The notes: generated from the sequence alone by a model not told the origin. Positions 23,374 through 45,536 are shown, counted from the stretch's first letter. The stretch is 64,000 bases of DNA from Mangifera indica (GCF_011075055.1 NC_058155.1:12743537-12807536), one strand, 5' to 3'. A program made the numbers and translations.

Positions 23374-24290
23374 GCTATTATTTGTAAAGGTAATTCTCAA
23401 TGCCAAAACTAGTGAACTTCATGTAAAGGCTGCTTGCTTTTTGAATTAGATGGTGTTCTAGGATACTTATTGATATGTTGCTTGTTGCAACACATTCCCA
23501 TTGGCCCAATTTTGTTTTAAGAAAAATGCTGAATTACATCAACATATATGGATAAGAAGCTGCTTCTTTTACTAAAAAACGACTTACTGAAGGCAAGAAA
23601 TGCATGTTCTTCACTATGGCTTGTCGAAATGGAATTGTAGCAAACAACAACTTACATTTTTGACAAGTATGGCTAGTGGTTATTGAAATGGTGAGTATGT
23701 TGAATTGTATGAGCAAGTAGCAATACAAGCATGGAAAATAGAGAATCTATAGGCTTGATTGCATTGATTGTAACATCTTGGTATAAGATATTTTCAACTT
23801 TGGATACAAAATCCGTCACAATTTTGATTTTAGGTTTTGCAATCCAAAATGCGTCAATAATTGTTTAAGAACTCACAAATAGGATGCATATACATACTCA
23901 ACATCTCTTTCTTATTCTGTCGATGTTTAAAACAAACAATATCTTAACAATAGACTAGACTATTGGACCAGAATATTACTGTGATTGTAAGATATGCCAT
24001 TGTAGTAGTTTCTAAATGATGATACTTCAATTTGCTGTACTAAATCCTCATTCATAACTGCAGTTTGCTAACCGTACAATGCAAAGCTGTTGCATGAAGC
24101 TAGTTTACTTAGATCTGCGCCTGCATTGATACAATTTCATCTACTATGTTTGCAGGACTTAGAAGACATCATTGTCTCAGGAGGGTCATTGCTTTTAGTT
24201 TGTGTGGTTAATGGAGCATTCTGGCGTGGCCCTCCTAACTACCATTTAAACATTACAATTGAGGTGACATGATTCTGCATATGACTGGCC
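23374..24290 (+). other. P4H 3' UTR with probable intron
   Basis: About 17 bases after the stop, TTTGTAAAG|GTAATTCTC forms a good donor near 23391. A matching acceptor TTTGCAG|GACTTAGAAGAC lies at about 24156. This suggests a 3' UTR intron of about 765 bases, with the terminal UTR running to about 24290 or beyond. The 60-residue frame at 24090-24272 overlaps the acceptor and has no domain. Confidence 0.45.
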
Positions 24291-25716
24291 TTTTTTTCTT
24301 TTTTAAAAAAAATCTTTATACATGCCATTTAGGCTGAGAGAAGTCGTCCTTCATTTGGAAAATAAAATGTGGTTCAGAGGATGTGATCTGTTGCAACTGA
24401 TGTGTTGACAGATTACTGAAAACAAACCAAAAAAATTCTGAACCACTTGATATATACTTCCTGATTAATACTATAGTACACACATTTTCTTACATACACA
24501 AACAAGTTGACAAATTATCATCGCATAATTAATGCTTATTGATCTTGTTATGTGTGTACGTATGAGTTCTTTGGAGGTTTTTTTTTTTTTTTGGGAACGA
24601 TCCAAACTATTCTCTATTATATTTACGAATTTACTTCACTCTAAAAAAGATGATGATTCAGCAATGAGATCAACATAAACATAAATAAATGATGATAAAA
24701 TATGTTGTTGGGTGAGATTTTTTTACAACATTTAAAAATAAATTATCTGTCACAAGGCTACCATGGCAACAATGTCACTTTTAGGAAGATAGTCACATCA
24801 AGTCAGTTTGAGCTTGGCATATTGTTTGGCCTGGATGAGTCGAACTTGAGTAAATGATCAATTTATCAAACTTAAGTTTGACTTTGGTTAGTGCATTATC
24901 AGTGATTTTTTAAATTTGTTGGTGATTTTTTTTTTCCTTTTGTATATAATGATTCATCTTTTTATTTGATGACTCTTCTCCTTTAGCATTACTGCTTACC
25001 AACTCGGGCAAGCTAAGTTCTAGCTTGGTTTGGCTATTTTGGAATTCTCAAGCTTCATTTTCTCCTATCATTAATAACAATATCAAATAGAAAATGAATA
25101 GGCAAAGAGTTCCCAATGGAATTCTCAAACTGCACGTTTCTAAAAGTCTTGACAAGATTCATCTTAAAGTTGACCCGACTACGGCTTTGATGGGTTAACC
25201 CCCAAAAGCCCATCACAGGGCAAGATTCCTTTTAAAAACCCCAATCAAGCATGGGCATGTCAACCCAAAAGCCCACCAGCCTTTCCGGACAAACAAGGAA
25301 AAATTTTGTGAGCCCAATTTTTTTCCTGACATTAAGGGCTTATTCTATCCGAATTAATCGATCAAACTCAAAATCAAGCTCTAATCAATCTCCTTTTTAT
25401 AGAAAGAGCTGAGTTTGGGTCTATCCAAACATCTGAATTAAAACTGATTCAAATCGAATTCAAAATTAAATTATATTTTAACAGAGTTCAAATTTCAACT
25501 CATCAATTTTAAACTGACTTTTTTATATATACAAATTAAAAGTTATCCATATGATGAGTTGGTTGCCTTGTGTACTTAAAAATTGACAAAAGCCGGGGCG
25601 AGGAATTTTATTAACATCTAGCATGAACACAAGGAGAATAAAGCTCAATTTGCAACAAGCGTACAGATGAGACTTGGCCATCTCTTGGCCTTATGAACTC
25701 TACACTTAGCTTTATC
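24291..25716. other. spacer between convergent P4H and CPK29-like genes
   Basis: It contains a poly-T run near 24580, AT-rich sequence, and a patch at about 24790-25060 rich in TTTGAGCTTGG / CAAGCTAAGTTC words (family 3 remnants). A GGGTTAACCCCCAAAAGCCC-type patch lies at about 25170-25300. The last 100 bases are probably the kinase 3' UTR. No gene found. Confidence 0.6.
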
Positions 25717-30900
<5,184 letters not shown>

Positions 30901-33493
30901 TGAGAGAATTTTCTTTTCCAGAAAGATTTGGCAGGTGGGTTTGGTTTGTCAAGAACTAGAAAAGCTCATTAAGAGAGTTTAAGAAGATGATTTTGCATAT
31001 AAAGATTCTTCCTTTTGTGCTTTGCTTTTGCCTGGTGGATGGACTAGAGAATCATCCTTCACTTTTTGCTTACATACGTTATGTTTTTCCTGGCAGATGA
31101 GACTCCACAAGTTGGCAGGAAGAGGAAGCATTGCAGACTTTCGAAAGCTTTGTTCAGAGAAAGCTTGGGTTGCTAGTTGTGCGAATCTTTAAAGCCCCAG
31201 CTTAAAGGGCTCCTAACCCACCAGACGCCCGAATTCTGTGGTTGGATTGACTTTGCAATTTGTAACTTTCCAAGTAGGGTTGAAAACTTGGAATCAATAT
31301 GAGTTGTTCTATTTCGGATCAATGTTTGGCTCCATTTGAATCCTCGCACCCAAAACTGGATTGCTAATGATTTTATTTTATTTTTTATTTTATTAAGTGA
31401 TTCTTTTTTTTTTTTTTTCATAACAGTAACTTCTTTTCTAACCATTCAAATGAATAGAGCTCGATTTTGTGCTAATCATTCTAAATTTTAAACAAGATCA
31501 AATTGATCTTTGTTTGAACGTGACACGAATCGAATTAAATTCATTTTTATTTAAAAATATAAACAAGCCTAACTAAGCTTAATTCAGTTTTATCGAACCG
31601 AGCTCAATCTTTTTATTGCTCAAATTAATGAAATCACGAACTTGAAATTCCAGTAAAATATCAACAGACCTTTCAAATTTCAAATTTTATATTTAAAACC
31701 CTAAAATCTTAATAATAGAGAGCAATATATATATATAACAGTAATGATGTTCAAATTTAAAATGTCATGTGTTGCAAGGTTTTAATTTTAAGTTTGAGTA
31801 AATCATTTTTAACTCAATCTTAAGCTCGAGTTAAATGCTATTCAACTCCGTTTAACTGGATTGCTACTTCTATTTCCAAATGAATCATATATTTCATAAA
31901 GCATTTATGCTTTGTTACTCATGAGATGAGTTAAAAAAGACTTTTGACTTTGATGTATGAAGGTTGCTATTAAAAATAAATTTGATTCAAATTAAACCTA
32001 AATAATGATTAATTCAAGTTCGATTAAAATTTATAATATTTAATTCGAATTTATCTAAGTTAATAAACAATGTCATTGAATACATCAATAAAATAAATAG
32101 TATTATTAAAAAATAAATAATACACCCACAAGTATGAATAGTATACAGATAAACCAAAACTCTAAAGGGGTGGATGAGCTGAACTGGAGTTCTAATTTTT
32201 TTAGTTCAATTTTTGTACTAAATGTGGATTCCAACCCAAATCTGATTGACTCAAAACCATCTCTAATTGCCAGGATGACTTGCCCGTGCAATGACTCTAT
32301 AAACTTGAAGGGCACAATATGGTACTTAAACCCCTGTTTGGTTTAAAATTATGGCCAAACGACTATTTCCCACCCAACGTTTGATGTTTTCTCAAAAGTC
32401 CCCCCTTTAACTATGGAAACACCAAATACCCACCTATGGCCGGTTAGATTTAATAAAACCCTAACGCCTGAAAATTTTATCTCTTTTTGCCCTCCTAAAC
32501 TTTAAAAACTAAAATTTTCCCTCAGCCTAAGTTTTAAAAAATGACAGTTTCACCCTAGGGTTTGGTTTTGAAATCTTTGGCGACCGTTCCGGCTCCATTG
32601 CCGACGACTTCTCCCTCCCGAAGCAGCCTCTCCTTCCGGCGAATGTTTTCCTCCCATTTGAAGGCTCGATCGGCATCGGAGACGCCTTGGGAGACAAAGA
32701 CGAAGTCGTCGTCTTCGTCTGGGAAGACGATCGTCTTCCCAGAAGAAGACCTCTGGGAAGACGACTATCTTCCCAGACGAAGACGACGGGGAGACGAAGA
32801 ACTTCGTCTTCCCCGACGAAGTTCTTCGTCTCCCAAGGCGTCTCCGACGCTGATCGAGCCTCAAAATGGGAGAAAAACATTCGCCGGAAGGAGAGGCTGC
32901 TTCGAGAGGGAGAGGTCGTCGGCAATGGAGCCGGAACGGTCGCCGGAGATTTCAAAACCAAACCCTAGGGTGAAACTACCATTTTTTAAAATTTAGGCTG
33001 GGGAAAAATTTTAGTTTTTAAAGTTTAGGGGGGCAAAAAAGATTCTATTTTAGTTTATTTTTAATATTATAGCAAAATGACGATTTTACCCTTGTCACCG
33101 TTAGGGTTTTGTTAAATCTAACCGGTCATGGGTGGGTGTTTGGTGTTTCCATAGTTAAAGGGTGGAAACTTGAGAAAACATCAAACCTTGGGTGGCCTAA
33201 AATTATTGCCAGACTGGTTTCCAAATTACCACTAGGCAATGCCAAAATAATGGAACATAAAGTTCTTACAAAAACGTTCAGTAACCTCAGACCAACAAAT
33301 TCCCATGGCTAAAATAATAACTAGAGAAACAAAAAAAATGCATTGTAATATGGGACAGAAGCCAGTCTCATCCATACAACTTTGCACAAGTCACTCAGCC
33401 TGGGCAAGAAATTGAGGTAAAACATTGACCAGAAATTCATGCACAATCGAAGTCGGAATTGGTCTAAAAGGGAGAGTAACACACTTTTTCAAC
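30901..33493. other. spacer between CPK29-like promoter and V-ATPase B 3' end
   Basis: It holds the kinase 5' leader and promoter, AT-rich DNA with AAATTTGATT/TTCAAGTTCGATT-type decayed repeats (31440-32050), the large foldback element (32353-33210, listed) and about 280 bases that include the VHA-B 3' UTR. The many open frames at 32527-32996 belong to the foldback element. Confidence 0.7.
32353..33210. mobile_element. large palindromic foldback element (Mutator-like family 1)
   Basis: The whole segment is an imperfect inverted repeat about 858 bases long centred near 32761. The left end GGCCAAACGACTATTTCCCA with following CCCAACGTTTGATGTTTTC is mirrored by GAAAACATCAAACCTTGGGT and a decayed GGCC end. 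Arms of about 400 bases hold near-identical 144-residue open frames read outward-in on both strands (32562-32996 plus, 32527-32961 minus), both containing FAGRRGCF and SKPNPRVK. The core is GC-rich, with nested perfect palindromes such as the 20-mer at 32721-32740. No transposase is present. Its transcript would fold into a long hairpin. Confidence 0.8.
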
Positions 33494-38123
<4,630 letters not shown>

Positions 38124-39699
38124 CTCCAGGTCCAATCTGATAACACTTAACCAATCAAAATAATTATGTAAAAATCAACCAGCACAGCATGAAACTGATT
38201 GACAGTAGTTCAGAAACTAGATTAATAAAAATACCCTTTAAGAAATCTAAGAGAATATTTCAAGGCAAAATGAAAAAGACAAATACTTCAGTTCAACATC
38301 ATAAGAAAATAAGTATTGAGTGATGATCATGACGACCTGAATCGAGCGACAGATGTTTGGATTTTGATTGGATCAGAACTGAAACCGTGCCTTAGTTTAT
38401 TTCAAGGATTTTGAGGGATGATTAAGAAGTAAACGACAAATAAATTATGAGGTTCAAGACAGAAGAAATGGTTGAGATCTCAAAAGAGACGTACCATTCA
38501 GAGATAGATATACTTAAGTGTTCTGTTAATAACCAAAGGCGTCTACGAGTTGAAAATTTTTAACAAGCAATCCACTCGCTTCTTTATTTAACCCGGATTA
38601 AAATTGGTGACAAATTTGGTTTAAATTACTATTAAAACCACATTTAATCATTAGACTGGACTAATATAAGGTTGAATCAGATAATTAAATAAAATCATAT
38701 TTAATCATTAAACTTGATTAATATAAGGTTGAATTAGATAAAAAAAAAGTTTAATTATTAAACAACCATTGGTTCAGACTTGTCCAACCAACATAAAATA
38801 ATCTATGATATTACTAATCATATGTCAATCAATCCAATTTATTGACCTAATTGATTCATTTTTTAACTAAGTTAACACTTGATGTAATTATAAAAATATT
38901 GCAATAACAAACCTAAAAGCATGTCTATTAATTAGTATTTTTCTATAATCATATAATATAATGTAATATGTGTGAAAACTTATACATATTTTAATGTACA
39001 TCTAAATTTAATATGATATGATAAATCTATTATATAATATGATATGTATAAGTTTATATTTTATTTACATGGAGTAATATATTTTTTTGAAAATGTGATG
39101 ACATGATGCATGTTGAGTAATTGTAAAACTTTTACGAGAATTTGTGATATTTTTTAAGATAATATTATAAAAATATATAATTTTAATTATATATATATAT
39201 TAAAATGTATCATACCATACTCATAATCATAGGTAAGTCAAAGATTTAATATTCAAATATTGTTAGAGGGAATTTGAATACATACTTTTTTTATGCGCAT
39301 TTATCTATTATTTAGGATGTATTTAGATACTTGGATCTATATGAACCGGGGGAAAAACCGGTTGGACCGGATAAAGGGAGTCGGTTAGGGTAGTTTCGGA
39401 GGGTCAGAGGGCCTATATAAGGCAGAAATTTCCCAGTAACCGGCTTGGGGCAGAAAAGAAGATACAAAGCCGTAGAAGAGGGCTCTTTATCTTTGAGCGA
39501 AAGAGGTAAGTTATTACTTACAGATCTAACCTAACCTTAGTTTCTCTTTTTGCCTTTGATTTTCATCTTCAACTTCTCGATTTTCTTACTGGTATCTTGT
39601 TTTGCTCACGTGATTTTGCAGTTTTCTTTTGGTTTGTTTTTGATAGATTTTTTTCTGGGTATTTTGTTTTTTGATTTTTTGTTTCTGGGTTCGAAAAGG
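38124..39699. other. shared upstream region of VHA-B (-) and Alba (+) genes
   Basis: It contains the VHA-B 5' leader with a probable intron (acceptor at 38137, donor GTACGT at 38494), about 700 bases of very AT-rich spacer with TAATATAAGGTTGAATYAGA repeated at about 38657 and 38719, and the Alba promoter and 5' leader from about 39340. No gene of its own. Confidence 0.65.
39413..39420 (+). promoter_or_regulatory. TATA box of the Alba gene
   Basis: CTATATAAGG follows a GC-richer stretch. A transcription start about 30 bases later would give a leader with an exon ending at 39505 (AAGAG|GTAAGT) and a 5' UTR intron running to shortly before the ATG at 39700. Confidence 0.55.
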
Positions 39700-42559
39700 A
39701 TGGATCGGTACCAGAGAGTAGAGAAGCCAAAAGCAGAGACTCCAATCGACGAAAATGAGATTCGAATTACCAGTCAAGGGAGGATGCGCAGCTATATCAC
39801 TTATGCCATGAGTCTGCTTCAAGTATTTTTCTTTTTACTGCCTTGCTTAATTTTCTTTTGCTGATTTTTCTATATGCATACGTTTTTAAATACAAACTTA
39901 TAAACCCGCACTAGATGGAAGTAAGAAGTCTTTAGAGTAGAGGAAATTCAACTAGTGGAATATAATATTTTAGAGCTGGATTAATTAGGTTTTAAACTGC
40001 ATTTTATATTCAGTTGATTGTCGTTGTGAAGTTTGTCAGGTACTCTATGGTTAGGTATTTGTATGAGTGGAGAACAGCATACCAGAAGCTTCAGGAGATG
40101 GAGGTCTTAAAGGGAAATTTTTGGGCATCTATCTTGTTAATGGAATAGCAGTTGTGCTATTATGCATTGTGTTCATTCCTTGCTTTACTATGTGGTAAAG
40201 GGGGGATGTAGTAAATTAGGGTCTATGAGGGAATTTCATTGTATGCAAATTAATAAAGTGCAATGACTTTATGCCACTTGTGGTTAGTAATGTGATCATG
40301 TAGTTGTGAAAATAAATGTTGGTTGATTTATGGATGAAACAAAAATTTCTCATTCGATTATTGACAGTTTTCTTATTTCTCTCATGCAATTGTTTGCAGG
40401 AAAAAGGTTCAAACGAAGTTGTATTTAAGGCAATGGGAAGGGCTATCAATAAGACTGTGACCATAGTGGAGTTAATTAAGGTAATATTTATCTTTTAAGC
40501 CTTTGCTTGTCAGTGGTAAGCCAGACCATTTGGTTACAGTGTTCTGTTCATCATATGAGGCTGAAAAGTGGTATCTTGTATTGTAATGCAGAGAAGAATT
40601 GTTGGTCTTCATCAGAATACAGCTATTGGTTCCACAGACATAACTGATATGTGGGAGCCTCTGGAAGAAGGCCTGCTTCCGTAAGAGCAACCTTACCTTT
40701 ATTTCAACCTTAATTGTTGCAAACCAAATGTGAATTTATTCCTCATGAGTCTTCATTTAATATTTTTCTTTTCAATGATCTTACTTTTCTTTGTTTTGTT
40801 ATCTTAGTTTGGAAACCACAAGGCATGTGTCAATGATTACAATAACACTTTCAAAGAAGGAATTAAATACCTCTGCTGTTGGGTAAGAAGTTCATACTTT
40901 TATCTGGTACCATCTTTATATCTCATTCAATACAATTTCATAGATGAATGCCATCACTGACTTTTGTAACTTATGAAGAATTGTAATTACTTATGAAACT
41001 GCTACTGTCTTCAGGTATCAGCCTCCACTGCCAGCTGAACAGTTTAGGGCATCCACAGAATTTGATTATGATGGAGGTATTGCCACAATTAATATGCAGA
41101 TGTAGTATTGCTTTCAAGTGGCCACGTTTTTCATATTTTAAAATTTTCTTTCTGTTGAAGATGGTTCACCTAGTGGCCGGCGTAGGGGTCGATCAGGCAG
41201 AGGAAGGTTGAGAGGAAGAGGTAGATATTCTTTGAAGTTTGATTTGATTTATACGTTTACCTTTTAATCCTCCTCCCAAACATGGGTTAGTGCATATCCA
41301 AACATAGAGAGGAAGGGAGATTCATGGACTAGCATTCTTCTGATTAATTTGTACATTCTGATTGTCTTCCCTCCTCTTTCTTACATGGGTAGCCTGCTTT
41401 TACTTTGTGGTTTTCTGCTATTCTGTAAATGCACTAAGAAACCAAATTTAGATAGATGTGGAGATGGGAGCTGTATGCCAAAGACTTCTGGCATAACGGC
41501 TAGTATTTGACTGTTATAGATTTACCCATTAAAAATGTTGAGCTTGTGCTTGAATACTGGGTTTCTTTCCTTTATCTGATTAGCTTCATCAAGCAATATC
41601 ATTCAGACTGGTAAATATGTGGTATGTGAATATTGTTATGGGGAATCTGTATACTAAATATTTTGTAGAAGTGAATCTGCAATACTCTTATTGTTTCCTG
41701 GAATGATAATATTTACTTTGGTAATGGCGTAACTGAGTTGACCATCATCCCTAACCTTAAATGAAGCTTAAGATATGATGGTTGCCTTATTTTGCAGGGA
41801 ATGGTTTTGTGCCTGTTGAGTATGAAGATGGAGGTTGGGACCGCAACAATCGGGGGTATGCTAGAGGTAGGGGTCGAGGAAGGGGACGTAGTTTCCGTGG
41901 CCGTGGGAGGGGAGGATACAATGGACCTTATGTTGATGGAAACTTCAATAATGAAGCACCTGCTCAAGGCAGTGGTATGTTCCTTTTCTCACCTTTTTGT
42001 AGTTTTAGGTCTTGCTCTAATTTAAAGTGGGTTTGACAAGGTTATTCTGAATCAGTTGGTTCTGCAGTAGGATACCCTTTGATCCTAAGCTTATTTGTTA
42101 CCTGATTTCTCTCTATTTATTAGCATGTTCATGTTCATAGTATTACCTTTGAAGATCTATCAAAGCAATTCATTCAGCATTACAAATTTAGGCCTGGAGA
42201 AACAAGTTTTATATGAATTATTGTACACCAAAACTTTTAATCTGCTAGAGATGATTATAATTGCTTAATCGCTGTTAGTATGAACTGTAATTGTAATTTT
42301 GTCTTAATAATCATGTTTTCCATCATTCCATTTCCTTTCCTCACTTGCTCTTAACTTTAATGTTTCCGAGATGAGCTTTGTATGACAGAACATTAAAGAG
42401 AACCAGATTTCTTTCCTTTTTTTGTGTGCAGTTGTGCTGGTTTTTATAATTTGTTGAGATGGGTGCTTTTTCTTTTATGTAGGTCGTGGTCGTGGGAGGG
42501 GATACCGTGGAAGAGGTCGTGGCTACAGATCAAATGGACCGATCCAGGCAGCAGCATGA
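39700..42559 (+). CDS. Alba-domain RGG-repeat RNA/DNA-binding protein, 8 exons
   Basis: Exons 39700-39822, 40400-40480, 40592-40680, 40808-40882, 41015-41076, 41161-41220, 41798-41974 and 42483-42559 join in phase to 247 residues. The N-terminal half is an Alba domain (IRITSQGRMRSYITYAMSLL, KGSNEVVFKAMGRAINKTV, then ..RRIVGLHQNTAIGSTDITD). After a linker the C-terminus is an RGG/RG-rich tail (RGRGRGRGRSFRGRGRGG) ending GPIQAAA. Long-type plant Alba proteins bind RNA and R-loops and join mRNP granules; the RGG tail is a methylation and RNA-contact region. The tail here looks shorter than in the Arabidopsis relatives I recall (about 315-350 residues), so gene-model differences or repeat contraction are possible. 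Start chosen at MDRYQRVEKPK, the conserved beginning. Confidence 0.9.
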
Positions 42560-43129
42560 GACTAGGTGGTTCTCCCTTCAATGTGATGGAAATGTCTAGT
42601 GTTGCCTTACCTGTCTCATGTCTAATTGTCTCATCCATTTTTATCCTTTGTCAACAACTGGCAGTGTTGAATGCCAATTTTAGGATATTGATATAATTAT
42701 GTATTGGTAGTTTAAAACCACTTCACAAGGCAGCCGCATTTTGTTGTAGATGATGATGTAGGGGAGATGTTTGTAGAACTCTCAACTTTCTGACTGGGCA
42801 GTGATTCTTTGATTTTTCTGTTTGGCTTGTCTTTTATGCCTGGAGCCTCCCTATTGGTTGCCATCGAGAACATGCGATTTCAGGAAACATGTCTCATCCT
42901 CGTTGGTTACTTCTGCTCAATCACTGAATGAATTCACAAAATTTAAAGCCGATTGTCTTCAGGGTTAAATCTGTGAAAGTGAAAACGCGGTGTAACTATA
43001 TACTTAATGTGTGTTATTATATGATTGAGTGAATTCGAATTAAAAGTAAATTAACATTTAATCATACGATGATATATGTAAGTATATATCAATTAATGTA
43101 TTGAAAATTGGGAGAAATTAATTAAAATA

Positions 43130-43578
43130 GGTACAAAATTTTCTATCTAAACTTTTTTCAATAAACTATGAGGTGATGTCTCTTCCTCTCGGGCATCTTT
43201 TTTTTTCGACCGTGTGGCATCTCTCCCTCCTCGGCGTCGTCATCGACAAAGATGACACGTTTTTGTTGAGATGACAAAGATGATGCGTCCTTGTTGAGAT
43301 GAAGATGTCATATTTGTCTTGTCGATGACGATGTCACACGACGTCAGAAAAATTGGATCTGAAAATTTGGAAACCCTAAAGGAAAAATATAGTTTTTGAA
43401 AACTTGAGTTAGAGAAAAATTGTTAGTTTTTAGGGTTTTAAGGGGGGAGAATGATATAACTAACAGACTCAGTTAATTTTAACAATCCATGAGTGAATAA
43501 ATGAGATTTTTAAAGTTAATGAGGGAGAACTTGGAAAAAAAAAAAAACATACTTTGGGTGGGAAATAATTCTTTGGCC
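43130..43578. mobile_element. family 1 foldback element remnant
   Basis: The right end ACTTTGGGTGGGAAATAATT followed by CTTTGGCC matches the family 1 terminus. Upstream AGAGAAAAATTGTTAGTTTT and GGGTTTTAAGGGGGGAGAAT match internal blocks of the 60187-60917 copy. The left end is decayed and its position is a guess. Confidence 0.5.
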
Positions 43579-43590
43579 TATATTTTTTTA

Positions 43591-43930
43591 TATTCTCAAG
43601 TATCCTTTTATATTTTCATGTACCCCTTCATATTTTTATACACTATTTCACACTTTCATGCACTCTTTTACATTTTCACGTATCCTTTTACATTTTCACA
43701 CATCCTTTTATATTTTTATACACTCTTTCATATTTTCATATATTTCTTCACACGTCATTTCACACTTTTACATACCCCTTTACACTTTCGTATATTTTTG
43801 CATCTTTTGCACATTTTCTCACCCTTTAAAAAATATGGGCACTACTTCGTACATTTTCGTACCCTTTCAAAAAAACGTGTACTCTTTCGAAAAAGATGTA
43901 GACCCTTTCGCACTCATGCACAACCCACAT
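43591..43930. repeat. 20-bp-period minisatellite
   Basis: From 43591 to 43750 there are eight consecutive units of exactly 20 bases of the form TATTTTCAYRYAYCCTTTTA (for example CATTTTCACGTATCCTTTTA). It then decays with related ACATTTTC/CCCTTT words to about 43930. It starts 13 bases after the GGCC end of the foldback remnant. Confidence 0.9.
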
Positions 43931-44567
43931 GCACCCTGTATAGTTATGTTTATTATTTTGTAATGATATGTAAATATCAACTATTATATAAAAAATTAAT
44001 CTGTTTTTTATTTGTAAATCTTAACAATTATAGAAAAATTAATCTAAACTTAAATTGTATACTCTCAAAAATAAGATTTTCTAGTAAAAACTACTCTGAA
44101 TAGAAAAAAATAGGATGAAGGGTATTTTTGAAATAAAAAATATAATTTGCTTAAAAAAATAAAACTATAGAAATTTTGCCAAAAAAAGGTTTACGCAACT
44201 AATTCTGTGCCTATTTTAATTAATTTTCTAAAAATTGGTAAGCATGATATTACTAAAAAAGTTGCTTAAAATGCTGCAACATAGTGGATTCATCCAATGT
44301 TTTTAGGGTGACGATTTGGTCAAAAAACTGGCCTATGTCTTTTCTAGTTGGATTGGATATCGGTTTGAGATACAAGAATTGTTCATAAATAAGTCAATTT
44401 GAGTTGTTTTGAATTTTCAAGTTCGAACTGATTTAGATTATATGTAGTTGAATTGTTGAGTAAGTTAAATTTTGATCTCGATTCAATTTCAAACTTATGT
44501 CTTTAGATTTAAATTGATCTTAAGTTAGATCTTATTTAAATACTACCCCCACTTGCTTTTTCTTGTA

Positions 44568-45000
44568 ACAAGTAAATTACATTTTTCCACCCAATATTTA
44601 ACCAAAAAAAAATGACATTACCAAAAATCAAACTTTATTAATGAAAAAACCCTAAAACAATATCAAAAAGTGAAACTATCATTTTACCTTAAATATTTTA
44701 ATTTTTTAAATCACAATATAACCCTAAATTTAACTCACAAAAGGAAAATTCTTTGAATATATAAATTCTTTCTAACCCTATTATTCTCTTTCCTCTCACT
44801 CTCACCCCCTTTTTTATGAATCCTCAATCGACTCAGCACCACTCCCTTTCTTCGACAACCTACCTCAGTCTCAAACCCTTAATCAACCCACTTTCCAATA
44901 CCACCATCCTTCCTGGTTGACTTTATTTGTTTGAGACTAGATTTCATTTGTTGCAAGACAGATTCTAAAAATTTGATAAGTTTTCTTTGAACTTAGAAGT
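44568..45000. mobile_element. family 2 inverted-repeat element, one recognisable end
   Basis: GTAAATTACATTTTTCCACC at 44574 followed by CCAATATTTAACC is like the inverse of the right end of the 12303-13274 element (TTGGGTGGGAAAATGTAATTTAC). Inner blocks (CCCTAAAACAATATC, AAACTATCATTTTACC) are also element-like. I cannot find the other end, which may lie in the region where the RPN3 5' exons are lost. Confidence 0.35.
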
Positions 45001-45536
45001 AAGAATAATTTCTAACCTTCATGATGTATTTATCTATGGGCGGACTTGGCATTGCATTAGCAGTATCGTGATACTTTATATCATTAATTAGTGTTGCAAG
45101 AATGTAATTCATATGGAATGGGGTGAAATTGTGGGCTGACTATGGTGCCTTAGTCTTGCATGAATTAACTCTGCATAGCAAGTTCCTTTCATTAGTTTAT
45201 ATTGCTTCTATTTCGGATAATAAAACATTTGTTTTGGCTAGGGGAATGTATTCTCTTCCATGAAACTATTTCCTCTAGTTCTTTCAACCTCTTATATCTC
45301 AATTTGGACTTTAGTACTGATAGAGTATAATTCAGTGGGGCATTTCAAACATGTTCTTCGGTGGATTCCTCTCGGCCCTTTTTGTTTGAATGGTCAAGTA
45401 TTATGGTGACCTTTAAAGTTTGTGTTTATGAATGATGCATCTCATTTATAATAATAATTATCTAAATCCATTATTTCCTTATTATTGCACATACTGCTAT
45501 ATCGTTTTTTATATCTTTCTTTAACAATAAATGTAG

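Larger units (their letters stand above)
42560..45536. other. spacer between Alba gene and RPN3 pseudogene
   Basis: The Alba 3' UTR runs to about 42930. Then follow a foldback element remnant ending at 43578, a 20-bp minisatellite, AT-rich sequence, a family 2 element end at 44574, and about 540 bases where the missing first exons of RPN3 would be expected but are not recognisable. The 200-residue frame at 43501-44103 is minisatellite translation. Confidence 0.65.

Noticed and set aside
24090..24272. 60-residue frame downstream of P4H
   Set aside because: Overlaps a probable 3' UTR splice acceptor; P4H already ends normally at 23373 with VNEYNI.
32527..32996. Four open frames of 93-144 residues on both strands, Arg/Ser-rich
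   Set aside because: They are mirror images created by the palindromic element; no start context, domain or splice support.
43591..43930. CRISPR-like array
   Set aside because: Units are contiguous and divergent with no constant repeat and unique spacers, and this is plant nuclear DNA; it is a minisatellite.
43501..44103. 200-residue open frame (plus)
   Set aside because: It is the translation of the 20-bp minisatellite and the end of a foldback element; composition is repetitive Phe/Thr/His and no domain is visible.
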